Shown: one piece after another, positions 1 through 6,322 of the stretch
How positions within the stretch are numbered: position 1 is the stretch's first letter
How the letters are laid out: each line of letters opens with the position of its first letter
Source: an uncultured Microbacterium sp.
GTDB lineage: Bacteria > Actinomycetota > Actinomycetes > Actinomycetales > Microbacteriaceae
Length of the DNA: 11,778 nucleotides
Direction of reading: 5' to 3'
Assembly (NCBI GenBank): GCA_947647645.1
Contig: CANSLE010000047.1
Coordinates: 1-11,778 of the forward strand
Translations under genes and position numbers: made by a program
The notes under the pieces: model-generated
Told to the model about the DNA's origin: nothing
Databases searched by the model: none
What the model saw: only the letters and a program-made list of their open reading frames with translations

Positions 1-346
1 TCGTCGAAGCGTCCTTCGTGCGTGCGCCGACTCAGCAGCTCGTCAGGGGCGATCCGGCGGGCTGAATTGGGGTCCGGGCGTGAGCGTCGGGCCGGGACTG
101 CTCGAACATCGACGTGGACGTCACCAGGATCAGCGACTTTTGCGGGCGGGGGTGCCGATCATGGACGTGCGCGAGGAACGCGACCTCTAGCGGGGCAGCC
201 GTTTGCCCCGAAACTGTGGACCGAAGCCCTGTGCCCGGGAAAGCCGGTTTCGATACGGCATCCACTTTCGGTCACGCACTGCGTGGACCAGCCCCAGTGT
301 GGGCGCGGCCTTTGATTCGCCCGGGTGGGGAGCGGTGGACGATCGG
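1..346. other. Gene-poor stretch, no gene recognised
   Basis: Several overlapping open frames exist on both strands, as expected in GC-rich DNA, but none reads like a known family and none has a convincing ribosome site. The next gene (GNAT, minus strand) ends at 347, so this is its downstream side. With an insertion-sequence relic and a foreign-looking kinase gene nearby, I infer decayed or recently rearranged accessory DNA, but no insertion-sequence end or terminator could be shown here. Confidence 0.4.
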
Positions 347-850
347 CTACGTCAACGTCAGGCCCATCTGGATGCGTCGACCGTGCTGGTCGAGACCGAG
401 ACGGCGCTCGACCAGCACGAGGTGTCTCTGGAACGGTGTCGAGGGGCTTTCCTCGACGAAGCCCGCGCGGGCATAGAACGGGGCGTTCCACGGCACGTCG
501 GCGTACGTTCGCAGCGTCATGCGGTCGTGACCGCGACGTCGGGCTTCGCTTTTGGCTGCCTCCACGAGCGCCCGGCCGTATCCGCGTCGGCCGTGCTCCG
601 GCGACACGGAGAGCTGCTCCAAGTGGGCGATGCCGCCGGTTTCGAGCACGTGGACGAAGCCGACGATCGTTTCCGACTCGTCGGCGACGACGAGCAGAAA
701 TCCAGGTTCCGCCGCGCGCGAAGCGCCGGACGGGGCAGCTTCCCAGCGATTCGGTCGAAAGAGGTCTATGAAGAGCTGATCGGCCATGTTCTCGATACGC
801 TGTATATCTTCAAAGTCCTGTTGCTCAGCGGAGCGAATCGTGCCGATCAC
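347..850 (-). CDS. GNAT-family N-acetyltransferase
   Basis: A 167-residue protein of the GNAT fold, the usual size for a single-domain member. These enzymes move an acetyl group from acetyl-CoA to an amine; the substrate here cannot be told. The acetyl-CoA pyrophosphate-binding motif A is visible at residues 79-95 (QLSVSPEHGRRGYGRAL), preceded by a beta strand with VVADESETIVGFVHV. Motif B is at 122-131 (NAPFYARAGF), close to the usual N-x-x-A-x-x-F-Y-x-x-x-G-F pattern. The start is GTG at 850, with no clear ribosome site. An extended -10 (TGGTAAAAT) ends six bases upstream, so a leaderless transcript is likely. The gene lies on the minus strand directly beyond the end of an IS30-family relic and near a phosphotransferase gene. 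GNAT proteins in such settings can be drug-modifying enzymes, but nothing in the sequence proves that. The family call is firm; the function is unknown. Confidence 0.85.
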   Translation of the reverse strand: MIGTIRSAEQQDFEDIQRIENMADQLFIDLFRPNRWEAAPSGASRAAEPGFLLVVADESETIVGFVHVLETGGIAHLEQLSVSPEHGRRGYGRALVEAAKSEARRRGHDRMTLRTYADVPWNAPFYARAGFVEESPSTPFQRHLVLVERRLGLDQHGRRIQMGLTLT

Positions 851-856
851 CCGGCG

Positions 857-865
857 ATTTTACCA
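857..865 (-). promoter_or_regulatory. Extended -10 promoter of the GNAT gene
   Basis: Read on the minus strand, TGGTAAAAT places a TGN extension before the hexamer TAAAAT (862 to 857). The hexamer ends six bases before the GTG start at 850, so transcription would begin at or next to the start codon. No good -35 is seen at 17-18 bases. The box lies at the trailing edge of the transposase relic. Confidence 0.45.
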
Positions 866-867
866 GG

Positions 868-1223
868 GCGTCTGCGGTCGTGAGCTCGTCGAGGAGTCGG
901 TTGTGGCTGGTGTCCTAACCGAGCATCCGGCGGCGCCGGGTGTTGATCTTCTCCGCGATCCGGGCCAGGTCAGCCGGGGTGAAGCGGGATAGGTCGGCGT
1001 GTTTCGGCAGGTGCTGCGGCAGCAGCGGGCTGGTGTTCTCGTTGCTGCCGCGCTGCCAGGGCAATCGCGGGATCGCTTCGTGCGAGATCCACCACGCGGG
1101 CCCGTCGGGGAAGCTGCGCCGCAACCACGCGGCGACGTGCTCCGGCGTTGCGCGTGATCTCCCGCGACACAGAGGACGCCGAACGGCCGTTCCTGACCGC
1201 GAGCGTAAGCCGCAGCACGGCAC
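868..1223 (-). mobile_element. Decayed IS30-family transposase remnant
   Basis: Pieces of an IS30-type transposase can be read on the minus strand in the right order but not as one gene. About 1215-1141 encodes a helix-turn-helix-like part with GRSASSVSREITRNAG. A different frame from about 1151 to 1071 gives EHVAAWLRRSFPDGPAWWISHEAI, matching the middle region before the catalytic core. It runs straight into PWQRGSNENTSPLLPQHLPK and DLSRFTPADLARIAEKINTR (about 1064-950), which is the C-terminal part. The segment that should lie between these two, carrying the DDE aspartates, is missing. A TAG at 915-917 sits where family members have the Trp of the LGW motif, and the frame then continues with DTSHNRLLDEL. 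At least one frameshift, two internal deletions and one nonsense codon make it inactive. No terminal inverted repeats or target duplication were found. Confidence 0.8.
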
Positions 1224-1358
1224 GATGTCGGACGACGGGGCGTATCCTGCCCGTGAGAGCGCCAGACGGCGTCTCGCCGCCGTCGGACTGCAGCAGACCG
1301 CGCGAGCGGCTATCCGTGCTGGCTCGCCCGCCCGCCATGTCCCCAGACGGAGAATCGC

Positions 1359-2114
1359 GTGAACCCAGAGGAGCCGTTAACGGGCGGCAACGCGAGCGGC
1401 AGCGTCGTCCGAATCGGTGAGACTGTCCGCAAGCCCTGGTCAGCGTCAACGACGAGCACTATCGCCTTCGTGGAATGGCTTCGATCAGCCGGTGTGGATG
1501 CTCCGGCTCCGATGGGAAGTGACGAGCACGGGCGACAGGTGCAGGAGTTCATTCCAGGAACGCTCGCTATCCATGCTGACCCGCTATCCCAAGCGGACCT
1601 GTACCGCGTCGGCGAGATGGTGCGGGCCATTCACGACGCAAGCGCGACCTACATACCGCCGGAGGACGCAGTATGGGAGACTGCAATACCTGCGCCTGCC
1701 AGCGAGCTTGTGTGTCACAACGACCTTGCCCCTTGGAACCTGCTCATCGGGGACCGCTGGATGTTCATCGATTGGGACGCGTCGGCCCCCAGCGCTCGCG
1801 TATGGGACTTGGCATACTCTGCGCAGGCATTCACGCTCTCTGGCACGTCCCGAGACCCGAGCCTTGCCGCTGATGACTTGTCGGCATTCGTCGACGGATA
1901 TCGAGCGGATGACAGCATGCGACGGCTCCTGCCAGACGCTATGGCTGAGCGCACGGCAGCGATGTACAACATGCTGCGCAGGTCGCATAACGCAGGCAAG
2001 GAACCCTGGGCGTCGATGTTCACAGCCGGCCATGGCGATCACTGGCTCTCCATGGACAACTATGTTCGCTCGCATCGCAACACGTGGGCGGAAGCCCTCC
2101 TGCCAACGTCATGA
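1359..2114 (+). CDS. Aminoglycoside-phosphotransferase-fold kinase (APH family)
   Basis: A 251-residue kinase-like protein of the APH/choline kinase fold, which transfers the ATP gamma-phosphate to small molecules such as antibiotics or sugars. The catalytic loop is at residues 119-128 (CHNDLAPWNL, with D122 and N127). The metal-binding DFG-equivalent is FIDWD at 136-140. The N-terminal nucleotide lobe has VVRIGETVRKP at 16-26, then a hinge-like VQEFIPG. Start: GTG 1359, with GGAG at 1349-1352 six bases upstream. Codon use differs from the core genes: TTA for Leu at residue 7, ATA for Ile twice and many codons ending in A or T, which suggests transfer from a lower-GC donor. It lies next to an IS30 relic. 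The match looks like uncharacterised actinobacterial phosphotransferases rather than a named resistance enzyme, so the substrate is unknown. Confidence 0.82.
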   Translation: MNPEEPLTGGNASGSVVRIGETVRKPWSASTTSTIAFVEWLRSAGVDAPAPMGSDEHGRQVQEFIPGTLAIHADPLSQADLYRVGEMVRAIHDASATYIPPEDAVWETAIPAPASELVCHNDLAPWNLLIGDRWMFIDWDASAPSARVWDLAYSAQAFTLSGTSRDPSLAADDLSAFVDGYRADDSMRRLLPDAMAERTAAMYNMLRRSHNAGKEPWASMFTAGHGDHWLSMDNYVRSHRNTWAEALLPTS

Positions 2115-2473
2115 CCCGAAACCCCGTGCTGAAATCAGACGTCCCGTAACCGGGAAAAGTGCGACGACATAGCCACCGTCGCATTGTCCGTTCTCGAACT
2201 CTCGGACGTCGGCGCATCGTATCCACCGCGCTGCACGCAGACGGAGTGACCCCACTCGATCGCCGAGCGTGGCGGCGATGGCCGGATCGAGCCGGCCGTC
2301 TCCGGCCTCGATCACCGCGAGCCCTCCAGCCCACGCCGCACCTGTGCGGCACGGCCCCCCATTCGTCGACGAGTTGGAGGCGGGCCCGCCCGCTCACGAC
2401 GGACAGCGGCAGGAGCGCCCCGACCGTGACGATGGTCATGGACGATGCCACCCCGCGCGCGGGGGAGGCGTCG
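2115..2473. other. Intergenic stretch between convergent genes, no convincing gene
   Basis: About 360 bases separate the 3' ends of the kinase gene and lexA. A 68-codon minus-strand frame (2315-2109, GTG start) is open and has fairly sensible composition, but I do not recognise it and see no ribosome site. It could be a decayed fragment. Two perfect palindromes are present: GGCGGGCCCGCC at 2379-2390 and CCCCGCGCGCGGGG at 2451-2464. No T-run follows either. Confidence 0.4.
2451..2464 (-). terminator. Possible hairpin downstream of lexA
   Basis: The 14-base perfect palindrome CCCCGCGCGCGGGG begins nine bases past the lexA stop codon. It could fold into a GC-only hairpin in the lexA 3' end. There is no U-tract, so an intrinsic terminator is uncertain. 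A stability or processing element, or chance in GC-rich DNA, would also fit. Confidence 0.25.
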
Positions 2474-3139
2474 TCACACGGCGCGGAGGACGGCGACGAC
2501 GCGACCGAGGACGACCGCGTCGTCGCCGAGGATCGGCTCGAAGGCGGAGTTGCGGGGGAGCAGCCACGTGTGGCCGTCGCGCTGGCGGAGGGTCTTCACG
2601 GTGGCTTCGCCGTCGAGCATCGCGGCCACGATCTCGCCGTTGTCGGCCGTCGGCTGCGACCGGACCACGACCCAGTCGCCGTCGCAGATGGCGGCGTCGA
2701 TCATCGACTCGCCGCTGACCTTGAGCATGAACAGGTCGCCCTTGCCCACGAGCTGTCGCGGAAGCGGGAAGATCTCCTCGACCTGCTGGTCGGCGGTGAT
2801 CGGCACGCCGGCGGCGATGCGGCCCACGAGCGGCACGAGCGCGGCGTCGCCGAGCGCGGGGGTGAGGTCGGCCGGGTTCTCCGCGGCGGTGCCGGGAAGA
2901 TCGATCAGCACCTCCATCGCACGTGTCTTGCCCGCGTCCCGGCGGAGATAGCCGCTGAGCTCCAGCTGATTGAGCTGGTGGGTCACGCTCGACAGCGACT
3001 TCAGTCCGACGGCGTCGCCGATCTCGCGCATGCTCGGCGGGTAGCCGTGACGTGCGATGGAGGTCTGGATCACCTCGAGGATCTTCAACTGTTTGTCGCT
3101 GAGGCTCTTCCGCCTGCGTGTCTGCGGCTTCTCGGCCAT
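2474..3139 (-). CDS. lexA: LexA, SOS repressor (autocleaving)
   Basis: A 221-residue SOS repressor that binds operators of DNA-damage genes and cleaves itself when RecA filaments form. The N-terminal winged helix spans about residues 10-75, with the recognition region near SMREIGDAVGLKSLSSVTHQ. The cleavage site is A110-G111 within VGRIAAGVPI. The catalytic pair is S145 (VSGES) and K182 (VKTL). The open frame runs back to 3253, but the start at 3139 is preferred: it gives the family N-terminus MAEKPQTRRRK, and AAGGAG at 3148-3153 lies eight bases upstream. It is divergent from the LysM gene at 3416, an arrangement conserved in actinobacteria and Bacillus for SOS-controlled division inhibitors. 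Autoregulation is expected for the family. The best LexA-box-like site in the divergent region is at 3314-3329. Confidence 0.97.
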   Translation of the reverse strand: MAEKPQTRRRKSLSDKQLKILEVIQTSIARHGYPPSMREIGDAVGLKSLSSVTHQLNQLELSGYLRRDAGKTRAMEVLIDLPGTAAENPADLTPALGDAALVPLVGRIAAGVPITADQQVEEIFPLPRQLVGKGDLFMLKVSGESMIDAAICDGDWVVVRSQPTADNGEIVAAMLDGEATVKTLRQRDGHTWLLPRNSAFEPILGDDAVVLGRVVAVLRAV

Positions 3140-3167
3140 GTCGCGCGCTCCTTCGATCGCGTCCTCC

Positions 3168-3184
3168 CGAAGGCGTCGCCTTCG
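3168..3184. repeat. Perfect palindrome in the lexA leader
   Basis: CGAAGGCG and CGCCTTCG flank a single central base, giving an 8+8 inverted repeat just upstream of the lexA ribosome site (3148-3153). It could be a protein-binding site or a small leader hairpin. It does not match the LexA consensus. Confidence 0.5.
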
Positions 3185-3216
3185 AATGTCGGAGGTAGGT
3201 GATGGGGTCGTCTTGT

Positions 3217-3237
3217 CGAAACCGTATCCGGTTTTCG
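3217..3237. repeat. Imperfect inverted repeat upstream of lexA
   Basis: CGAAACCG-tatc-CGGTTTTCG is symmetric apart from one extra T. Read on the minus strand it contains TACGGT (3226 to 3221), a possible lexA -10 about 80 bases before the start codon. It may be an operator, but the arm spacing does not fit the actinobacterial LexA box. Confidence 0.35.
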
Positions 3238-3296
3238 CGGCGGAGACGGGCACGCGCCCGCGTGTCGTCTTCGATCGATCTGCGAGAAGTACGTCC

Positions 3297-3326
3297 TTGA
3301 CACCCAGCCGTTATCGAAGATAGATT
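3297..3326 (+). promoter_or_regulatory. Sigma-A promoter of the LysM gene
   Basis: A perfect -35 TTGACA (3297-3302) and TAGATT (3321-3326) are separated by 18 bases. This is the best-looking housekeeping promoter in the window. The start of transcription should be near 3333, about 80 bases before the LysM start codon. Confidence 0.6.
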
Positions 3327-3329
3327 CGG
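3314..3329. promoter_or_regulatory. Candidate LexA (SOS) box
   Basis: TCGAAGATAGATTCGG matches 9 of the 12 fixed positions of the actinobacterial SOS box TCGAAC-N4-GTTCGA and has near dyad symmetry. It covers the -10 of the LysM promoter, so bound LexA would block transcription. It could also serve lexA itself, since the minus strand has TATCTT (3322 to 3317) at the same place. The mismatches leave it unproven. Confidence 0.45.
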
Positions 3330-3332
3330 AAA

Positions 3333-3380
3333 AGAGATTCGCATCCGGCCCTCCCGGCCGAGGATCGGATGCGAATCTCT
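3333..3380 (+). promoter_or_regulatory. Large 5' UTR hairpin of the LysM transcript
   Basis: AGAGATTCGCATCC (3333-3346) is perfectly complementary to GGATGCGAATCTCT (3367-3380), giving a 14-bp stem around a 20-base loop that itself holds GGCC repeats. The stem begins at the predicted transcription start. It ends 23 bases before the ribosome site GAGGAGG (3404-3410). A 5' stabilising hairpin or an operator is possible; there is no U-run for termination. Confidence 0.6.
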
Positions 3381-3415
3381 CGACACCCGGAGACACCCGT
3401 CCTGAGGAGGAACCC

Positions 3416-3796
3416 ATGACCACGATCGACACCCTCGGTGCCTCGCCCCGCGGACGCGTCGTCGCGGCAACGCCGACGACGCGCCTGCGCCTGACGGTGC
3501 GAGGCCGTCGTGTCCTCGCTTTCCTCGCGTCAGTTCCCGTCGTCGTCGCGCTGGGCGTCGCGATCGTCTCCGGCGGCGGGGCGCTCGCCTCCAATGAGGG
3601 CGCGTCGGGTGTCACCTTCACTCACGTGGCGGTCCAGCCGGGCGACACGCTCTGGTCGATCGCCCGCGCAGTGGCTCCCGAGTCCGATCCCCGCGACGTG
3701 GTCGACGCGATCGTCCGCCTCAACGCGCTGCCTTCCGGCAGCCTCGACGTGGGGCAGAGCATCGCGATCCCCGCGCAGTACACCGCCGGCGACTGA
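3416..3796 (+). CDS. LysM-domain membrane protein, SOS division-inhibitor-like
   Basis: A 126-residue protein with a basic N-terminal tail (about 1-32), one transmembrane helix (about 33-52, VLAFLASVPVVVALGVAIV) and an extracytoplasmic LysM domain (about 69-119, beginning HVAVQPGDTLWSIARAVAP). LysM binds peptidoglycan. Short one-helix LysM proteins encoded divergently from lexA are known: YneA in Bacillus, and Rv2719c in Mycobacterium, an SOS-induced wall-acting protein. By position and domain layout this is probably a damage-induced division suppressor, although no hydrolase domain is present. The ribosome site GAGGAGG lies five bases before ATG 3416. The promoter carries a LexA-like box over its -10. 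Function is inferred from context; domain and topology are clear. Confidence 0.88.
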   Translation: MTTIDTLGASPRGRVVAATPTTRLRLTVRGRRVLAFLASVPVVVALGVAIVSGGGALASNEGASGVTFTHVAVQPGDTLWSIARAVAPESDPRDVVDAIVRLNALPSGSLDVGQSIAIPAQYTAGD

Positions 3797-3822
3797 GCGC
3801 CTCTCCGTCCGCACGCGCCGTC

Positions 3823-3828
3823 TACGAT
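3823..3828 (+). promoter_or_regulatory. -10 box of hisC, leaderless start
   Basis: TACGAT ends seven bases before the GTG at 3836, so the transcript likely begins at that codon. No clear -35 is present. If so, the in-frame ATG at 3827, which lies inside the -10, is not the start. Confidence 0.5.
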
Positions 3829-3835
3829 GGTCAGG

Positions 3836-4933
3836 GTGAGCGTCCGACTCGATGACCTGCCCCTCAGAGACGACCTGCGCGGTCTGACGCCCTATGGCGC
3901 CCCGCAGGCCCCTCTTCCCGTGGCGTTGAATGTCAACGAGAACACGCATCCGGTGCCCGAGGACGTTGCAGACGACATTCTGGACAGCGTCGCTCGAGCC
4001 CTCCGCGAGGTGAACCGCTATCCGGACCGCGAGTTCACCACGCTGCGCGAGGGATTCGCGGAGTATCTGGGTCACGGTCTCGACGCGCGTCAGATCTGGG
4101 CGGCGAACGGCTCCAACGAAGTCCTCCAGCACCTGCTGCAGGCGTTCGCCGGTCCGGGTCGCACGGCCTTCGGCTTCGCGCCGACGTACTCCATGTATCC
4201 GCTGCTCACGCGGGCGACGGGGGCAACCTACGTCAGCGGGTCGCGCGGCGTCGACTACACCCTCTCCGCCGAAGACGCCGCAGCGCAGATCGAGCGCGCG
4301 CAGCCGGACATCGTGTTCCTCTGCGCGCCCAACAACCCGACCGGCACGCCGGTGGGTCTCGACGTGATCGAGGCCGTGTACGACGCGACGCCGGGAATCG
4401 TCATCGTCGACGAGGCCTACCAGGAGTTCGCCCCGCGCGACTCCCGCTCGGCGCTCACGCTCCTTCCCGACCGGCCGCGGCTGGTGGTGTCGCGCACCAT
4501 GAGCAAGGCCTTCGCGTTCGCGGGTGCCCGTGTCGGCTATCTCGCGGCCGACCCCGCCGTCATCGACGCCCTGCGCCTGGTGCGCCTCCCGTACCACCTC
4601 AGCGCGCTGACCCAGGCCGCCGCGACCGCGGCGCTGCGGCACGCGCCCGCGATGCTCGCGATGGTCGACGACATCGTCGGTCAGCGCGACCGCATCGCGG
4701 CGACCCTCGACGCGCTCGGCTACCGCCCGTTCGAGAGTTGGACGAACTTCGTCCTCTTCGCGGGTGTGGACGACCCGGCATCTACCTGGCAGGCCCTCTA
4801 CGACCGGGGCGTCCTCATCCGCGACGTCGGCATCCCGCACAGCCTGCGGGTGACGGCCGGCACCGAGGAGGAGTCGACCGCGTTCCTCGACGCGCTCGCC
4901 TCGCTGGGCCCGGGCGGAGCCACCGCGCGGTAA
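3836..4933 (+). CDS. hisC: Histidinol-phosphate aminotransferase HisC
   Basis: A PLP-dependent class I/II aminotransferase of 365 residues (usual for HisC) that converts imidazole acetol phosphate plus glutamate to histidinol phosphate. Landmarks, numbered from the GTG at 3836: LNVNENTHPVP near the N-terminus, ANGSNEVLQ (about 90-98), CAPNNPTG (163-170), VDEAYQEF (191-198), and the PLP lysine K224 in SRTMSKAFAFAGARVGY. The C-terminal domain has LRVTAGTEEE. The frame also opens at ATG 3827, but that ATG overlaps the -10 box TACGAT, so GTG 3836 is preferred. It heads a run hisC-hisB-hisH-priA. No hisD lies upstream in this window, where the LysM gene sits instead. Confidence 0.95.
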   Translation: MSVRLDDLPLRDDLRGLTPYGAPQAPLPVALNVNENTHPVPEDVADDILDSVARALREVNRYPDREFTTLREGFAEYLGHGLDARQIWAANGSNEVLQHLLQAFAGPGRTAFGFAPTYSMYPLLTRATGATYVSGSRGVDYTLSAEDAAAQIERAQPDIVFLCAPNNPTGTPVGLDVIEAVYDATPGIVIVDEAYQEFAPRDSRSALTLLPDRPRLVVSRTMSKAFAFAGARVGYLAADPAVIDALRLVRLPYHLSALTQAAATAALRHAPAMLAMVDDIVGQRDRIAATLDALGYRPFESWTNFVLFAGVDDPASTWQALYDRGVLIRDVGIPHSLRVTAGTEEESTAFLDALASLGPGGATAR

Positions 4934-4975
4934 CGTGCGCCGGTAACACGCGGAAGCGGTCGCGCGGGCGCTCGG

Positions 4976-4981
4976 TAGACT
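4976..4981 (+). promoter_or_regulatory. -10 box of hisB, leaderless start
   Basis: TAGACT lies six bases before the hisB ATG at 4988 in a 54-base gap after hisC. There is no good ribosome site before the ATG. This suggests an internal promoter that yields a leaderless hisB-hisH mRNA. Confidence 0.5.
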
Positions 4982-4987
4982 CGGCGC

Positions 4988-5599
4988 ATGAGTACTTCTG
5001 CCCCCCGCACCGCCTCCCTCCGGCGCGCGACGAGCGAGTCCACGATCGAGCTCGAGCTCGATCTCGACGGGGCGGGGCAGAGCCGCATCGACACGACGGT
5101 CCCGTTCTTCGATCACCTGCTCACCGCGTTCGCGAAGCACTCGCTCACCGATCTCACGGTGCGCGCGTCCGGCGACACCCACATCGACGCCCACCACACC
5201 GTCGAGGACACGGCGATCGTGCTCGGTCAGGCGATCCGACAGGCGCTCGGTGACAAGAGCGGCATCTCGCGCTACGGCGATGCGCTCGTCCCGCTGGACG
5301 AAGCCCTCGCGCAGGCGGTCGTCGACATCAGCGGGCGCCCCTACCTCGTCCACACGGGCGAGCCGGTCGGTTTCGAGCACCACCTCATCGGCGGGCACTT
5401 CACCGGGTCACTGGTGCGTCACACCTTCGAGGCTCTGGCGTTCAACGCGGGGCTGACGGTGCACGTGACGGTGCTGGGCGGACGCGACCCGCACCACATC
5501 GCCGAGGCGGAGTACAAGGCCTTCGCCCGCGCTTTCCGTCAGGCGAAGGCGCAGGACCCGCTCGTGCACGGCATCCCGAGCACCAAGGGAGCCCTATGA
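4988..5599 (+). CDS. hisB: Imidazoleglycerol-phosphate dehydratase HisB
   Basis: A 203-residue monofunctional IGP dehydratase, the size typical of actinobacteria; the phosphatase domain of the E. coli fusion is absent. It removes water from imidazole glycerol phosphate to give imidazole acetol phosphate. The metal-binding repeats are intact: FFDHLL (40-45), DAHHTVED (67-74), GGHFTGSLVRHTFEA (135-149) and DPHHIAEAEYKAFARA (167-182). The stop codon overlaps the hisH start in ATGA, implying translational coupling. A -10 sits directly before the start codon. Confidence 0.96.
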   Translation: MSTSAPRTASLRRATSESTIELELDLDGAGQSRIDTTVPFFDHLLTAFAKHSLTDLTVRASGDTHIDAHHTVEDTAIVLGQAIRQALGDKSGISRYGDALVPLDEALAQAVVDISGRPYLVHTGEPVGFEHHLIGGHFTGSLVRHTFEALAFNAGLTVHVTVLGGRDPHHIAEAEYKAFARAFRQAKAQDPLVHGIPSTKGAL

Positions 5600-6261
5600 C
5601 CGACCGCACCGAAGTGACCGGCGCCCCTCTGGTGGCCGTCCTCGACTACGGCTCGGGGAACGTGCATTCGGCGGTGAAGGCGCTGGTCGCTGCCGGTGCA
5701 GACGCGCGCCTGAGCGCCGATCGCGGACTGATCCAGGATGCCGCCGGACTCGTGGTGCCGGGTGTCGGCGCGTTCCGTGCGGTGATGGACGCCCTCCGTG
5801 CGTCCCGAGGGGACGAGATCATCGAGAGGCGACTCGCGGGCGGTCTCCCCGTGCTCGGTATCTGCGTCGGCATGCAGGTCATGTTCGAGCACGGGGTGGA
5901 GCGTGGGCAGGAGACCGAAGGGCTCGGCGAGTGGCCGGGTGCGGTGACCGAGCTCGATGCGCCCGTCCTCCCGCACATGGGCTGGAACACCGTCCGCGTG
6001 GGGGAGGGATCGACCCTGTTTCGTGGCATCGAGCACGAGCGTTTCTACTTCGTCCACTCCTACGCGGCGCAGCAGTGGACGCTCGACGTCACGCGTCCGT
6101 TCCGGGAGCCCGCCGTGACGTGGTGCGACTACGGCACGCCGTTCCTCGCCGCGGTCGAGAACGGCCCGCTGTCGGCGACGCAATTCCACCCCGAGAAGAG
6201 CGGCGAGGCGGGGATCCGCCTGCTGGGAAACTGGATCTCATCGCTGCCGCAGTCCGGGTAG
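5596..6261 (+). CDS. hisH: Imidazole glycerol phosphate synthase subunit HisH
   Basis: A class I glutamine amidotransferase of 221 residues. It releases ammonia from glutamine for its partner HisF (not in this window), which forms IGP and AICAR from PRFAR. The catalytic triad is visible: Cys90 in GICVGMQ, and His198 and Glu200 in FHPEKSG. Most relatives have GICLGMQ, so the Val is a mild change. The N-terminus VAVLDYGSGNVHSA and VVPGVGAF (53-60) are typical. ATG 5596 overlaps the hisB stop by four bases. The stop TAG at 6259-6261 is part of a possible -10 (TAGTCT) ahead of priA. Confidence 0.95.
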   Translation: MTDRTEVTGAPLVAVLDYGSGNVHSAVKALVAAGADARLSADRGLIQDAAGLVVPGVGAFRAVMDALRASRGDEIIERRLAGGLPVLGICVGMQVMFEHGVERGQETEGLGEWPGAVTELDAPVLPHMGWNTVRVGEGSTLFRGIEHERFYFVHSYAAQQWTLDVTRPFREPAVTWCDYGTPFLAAVENGPLSATQFHPEKSGEAGIRLLGNWISSLPQSG

Positions 6262-6264
6262 TCT
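6259..6264 (+). promoter_or_regulatory. Possible -10 box upstream of priA
   Basis: TAGTCT overlaps the hisH stop codon. Transcription would begin near 6271-6273, next to a GTG that opens a 17-codon frame ending in the ATGA at the priA start. No -35 was recognised. Confidence 0.3.
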
Positions 6265-6322
6265 CTCTGCTTGTGTGTCCTCGTGCCCGCACGTCGCGGT
6301 CACTGAACCCCTCCCTGGAGCC

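Noticed and set aside
203..883. Plus-strand open frame of 226 codons
   Set aside because: It is antisense to the GNAT gene, which shows motifs A and B; the plus frame has no recognisable domain.
1265..1284. GACGGCG/CGCCGTC hairpin upstream of the kinase gene
   Set aside because: It is a 7-bp stem in very GC-rich DNA without a U-run or clear link to a promoter; it is as likely to be chance as a terminator.
2109..2315. 68-codon minus-strand frame between the kinase gene and lexA
   Set aside because: It reads fairly naturally but matches nothing I know, has no ribosome site and is short; kept only as a note on the intergenic stretch.
2159..3202. Plus-strand open frame of 347 codons
   Set aside because: It is antisense to lexA, whose motifs are unmistakable; the plus-strand translation has no domain and typical shadow composition.
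3530..5398. Minus-strand open frame of 622 codons
   Set aside because: It lies antisense to the LysM gene, hisC and hisB, is Arg/Glu/Val-rich without recognisable domains, and arises from the high-GC codon pattern of the real genes.
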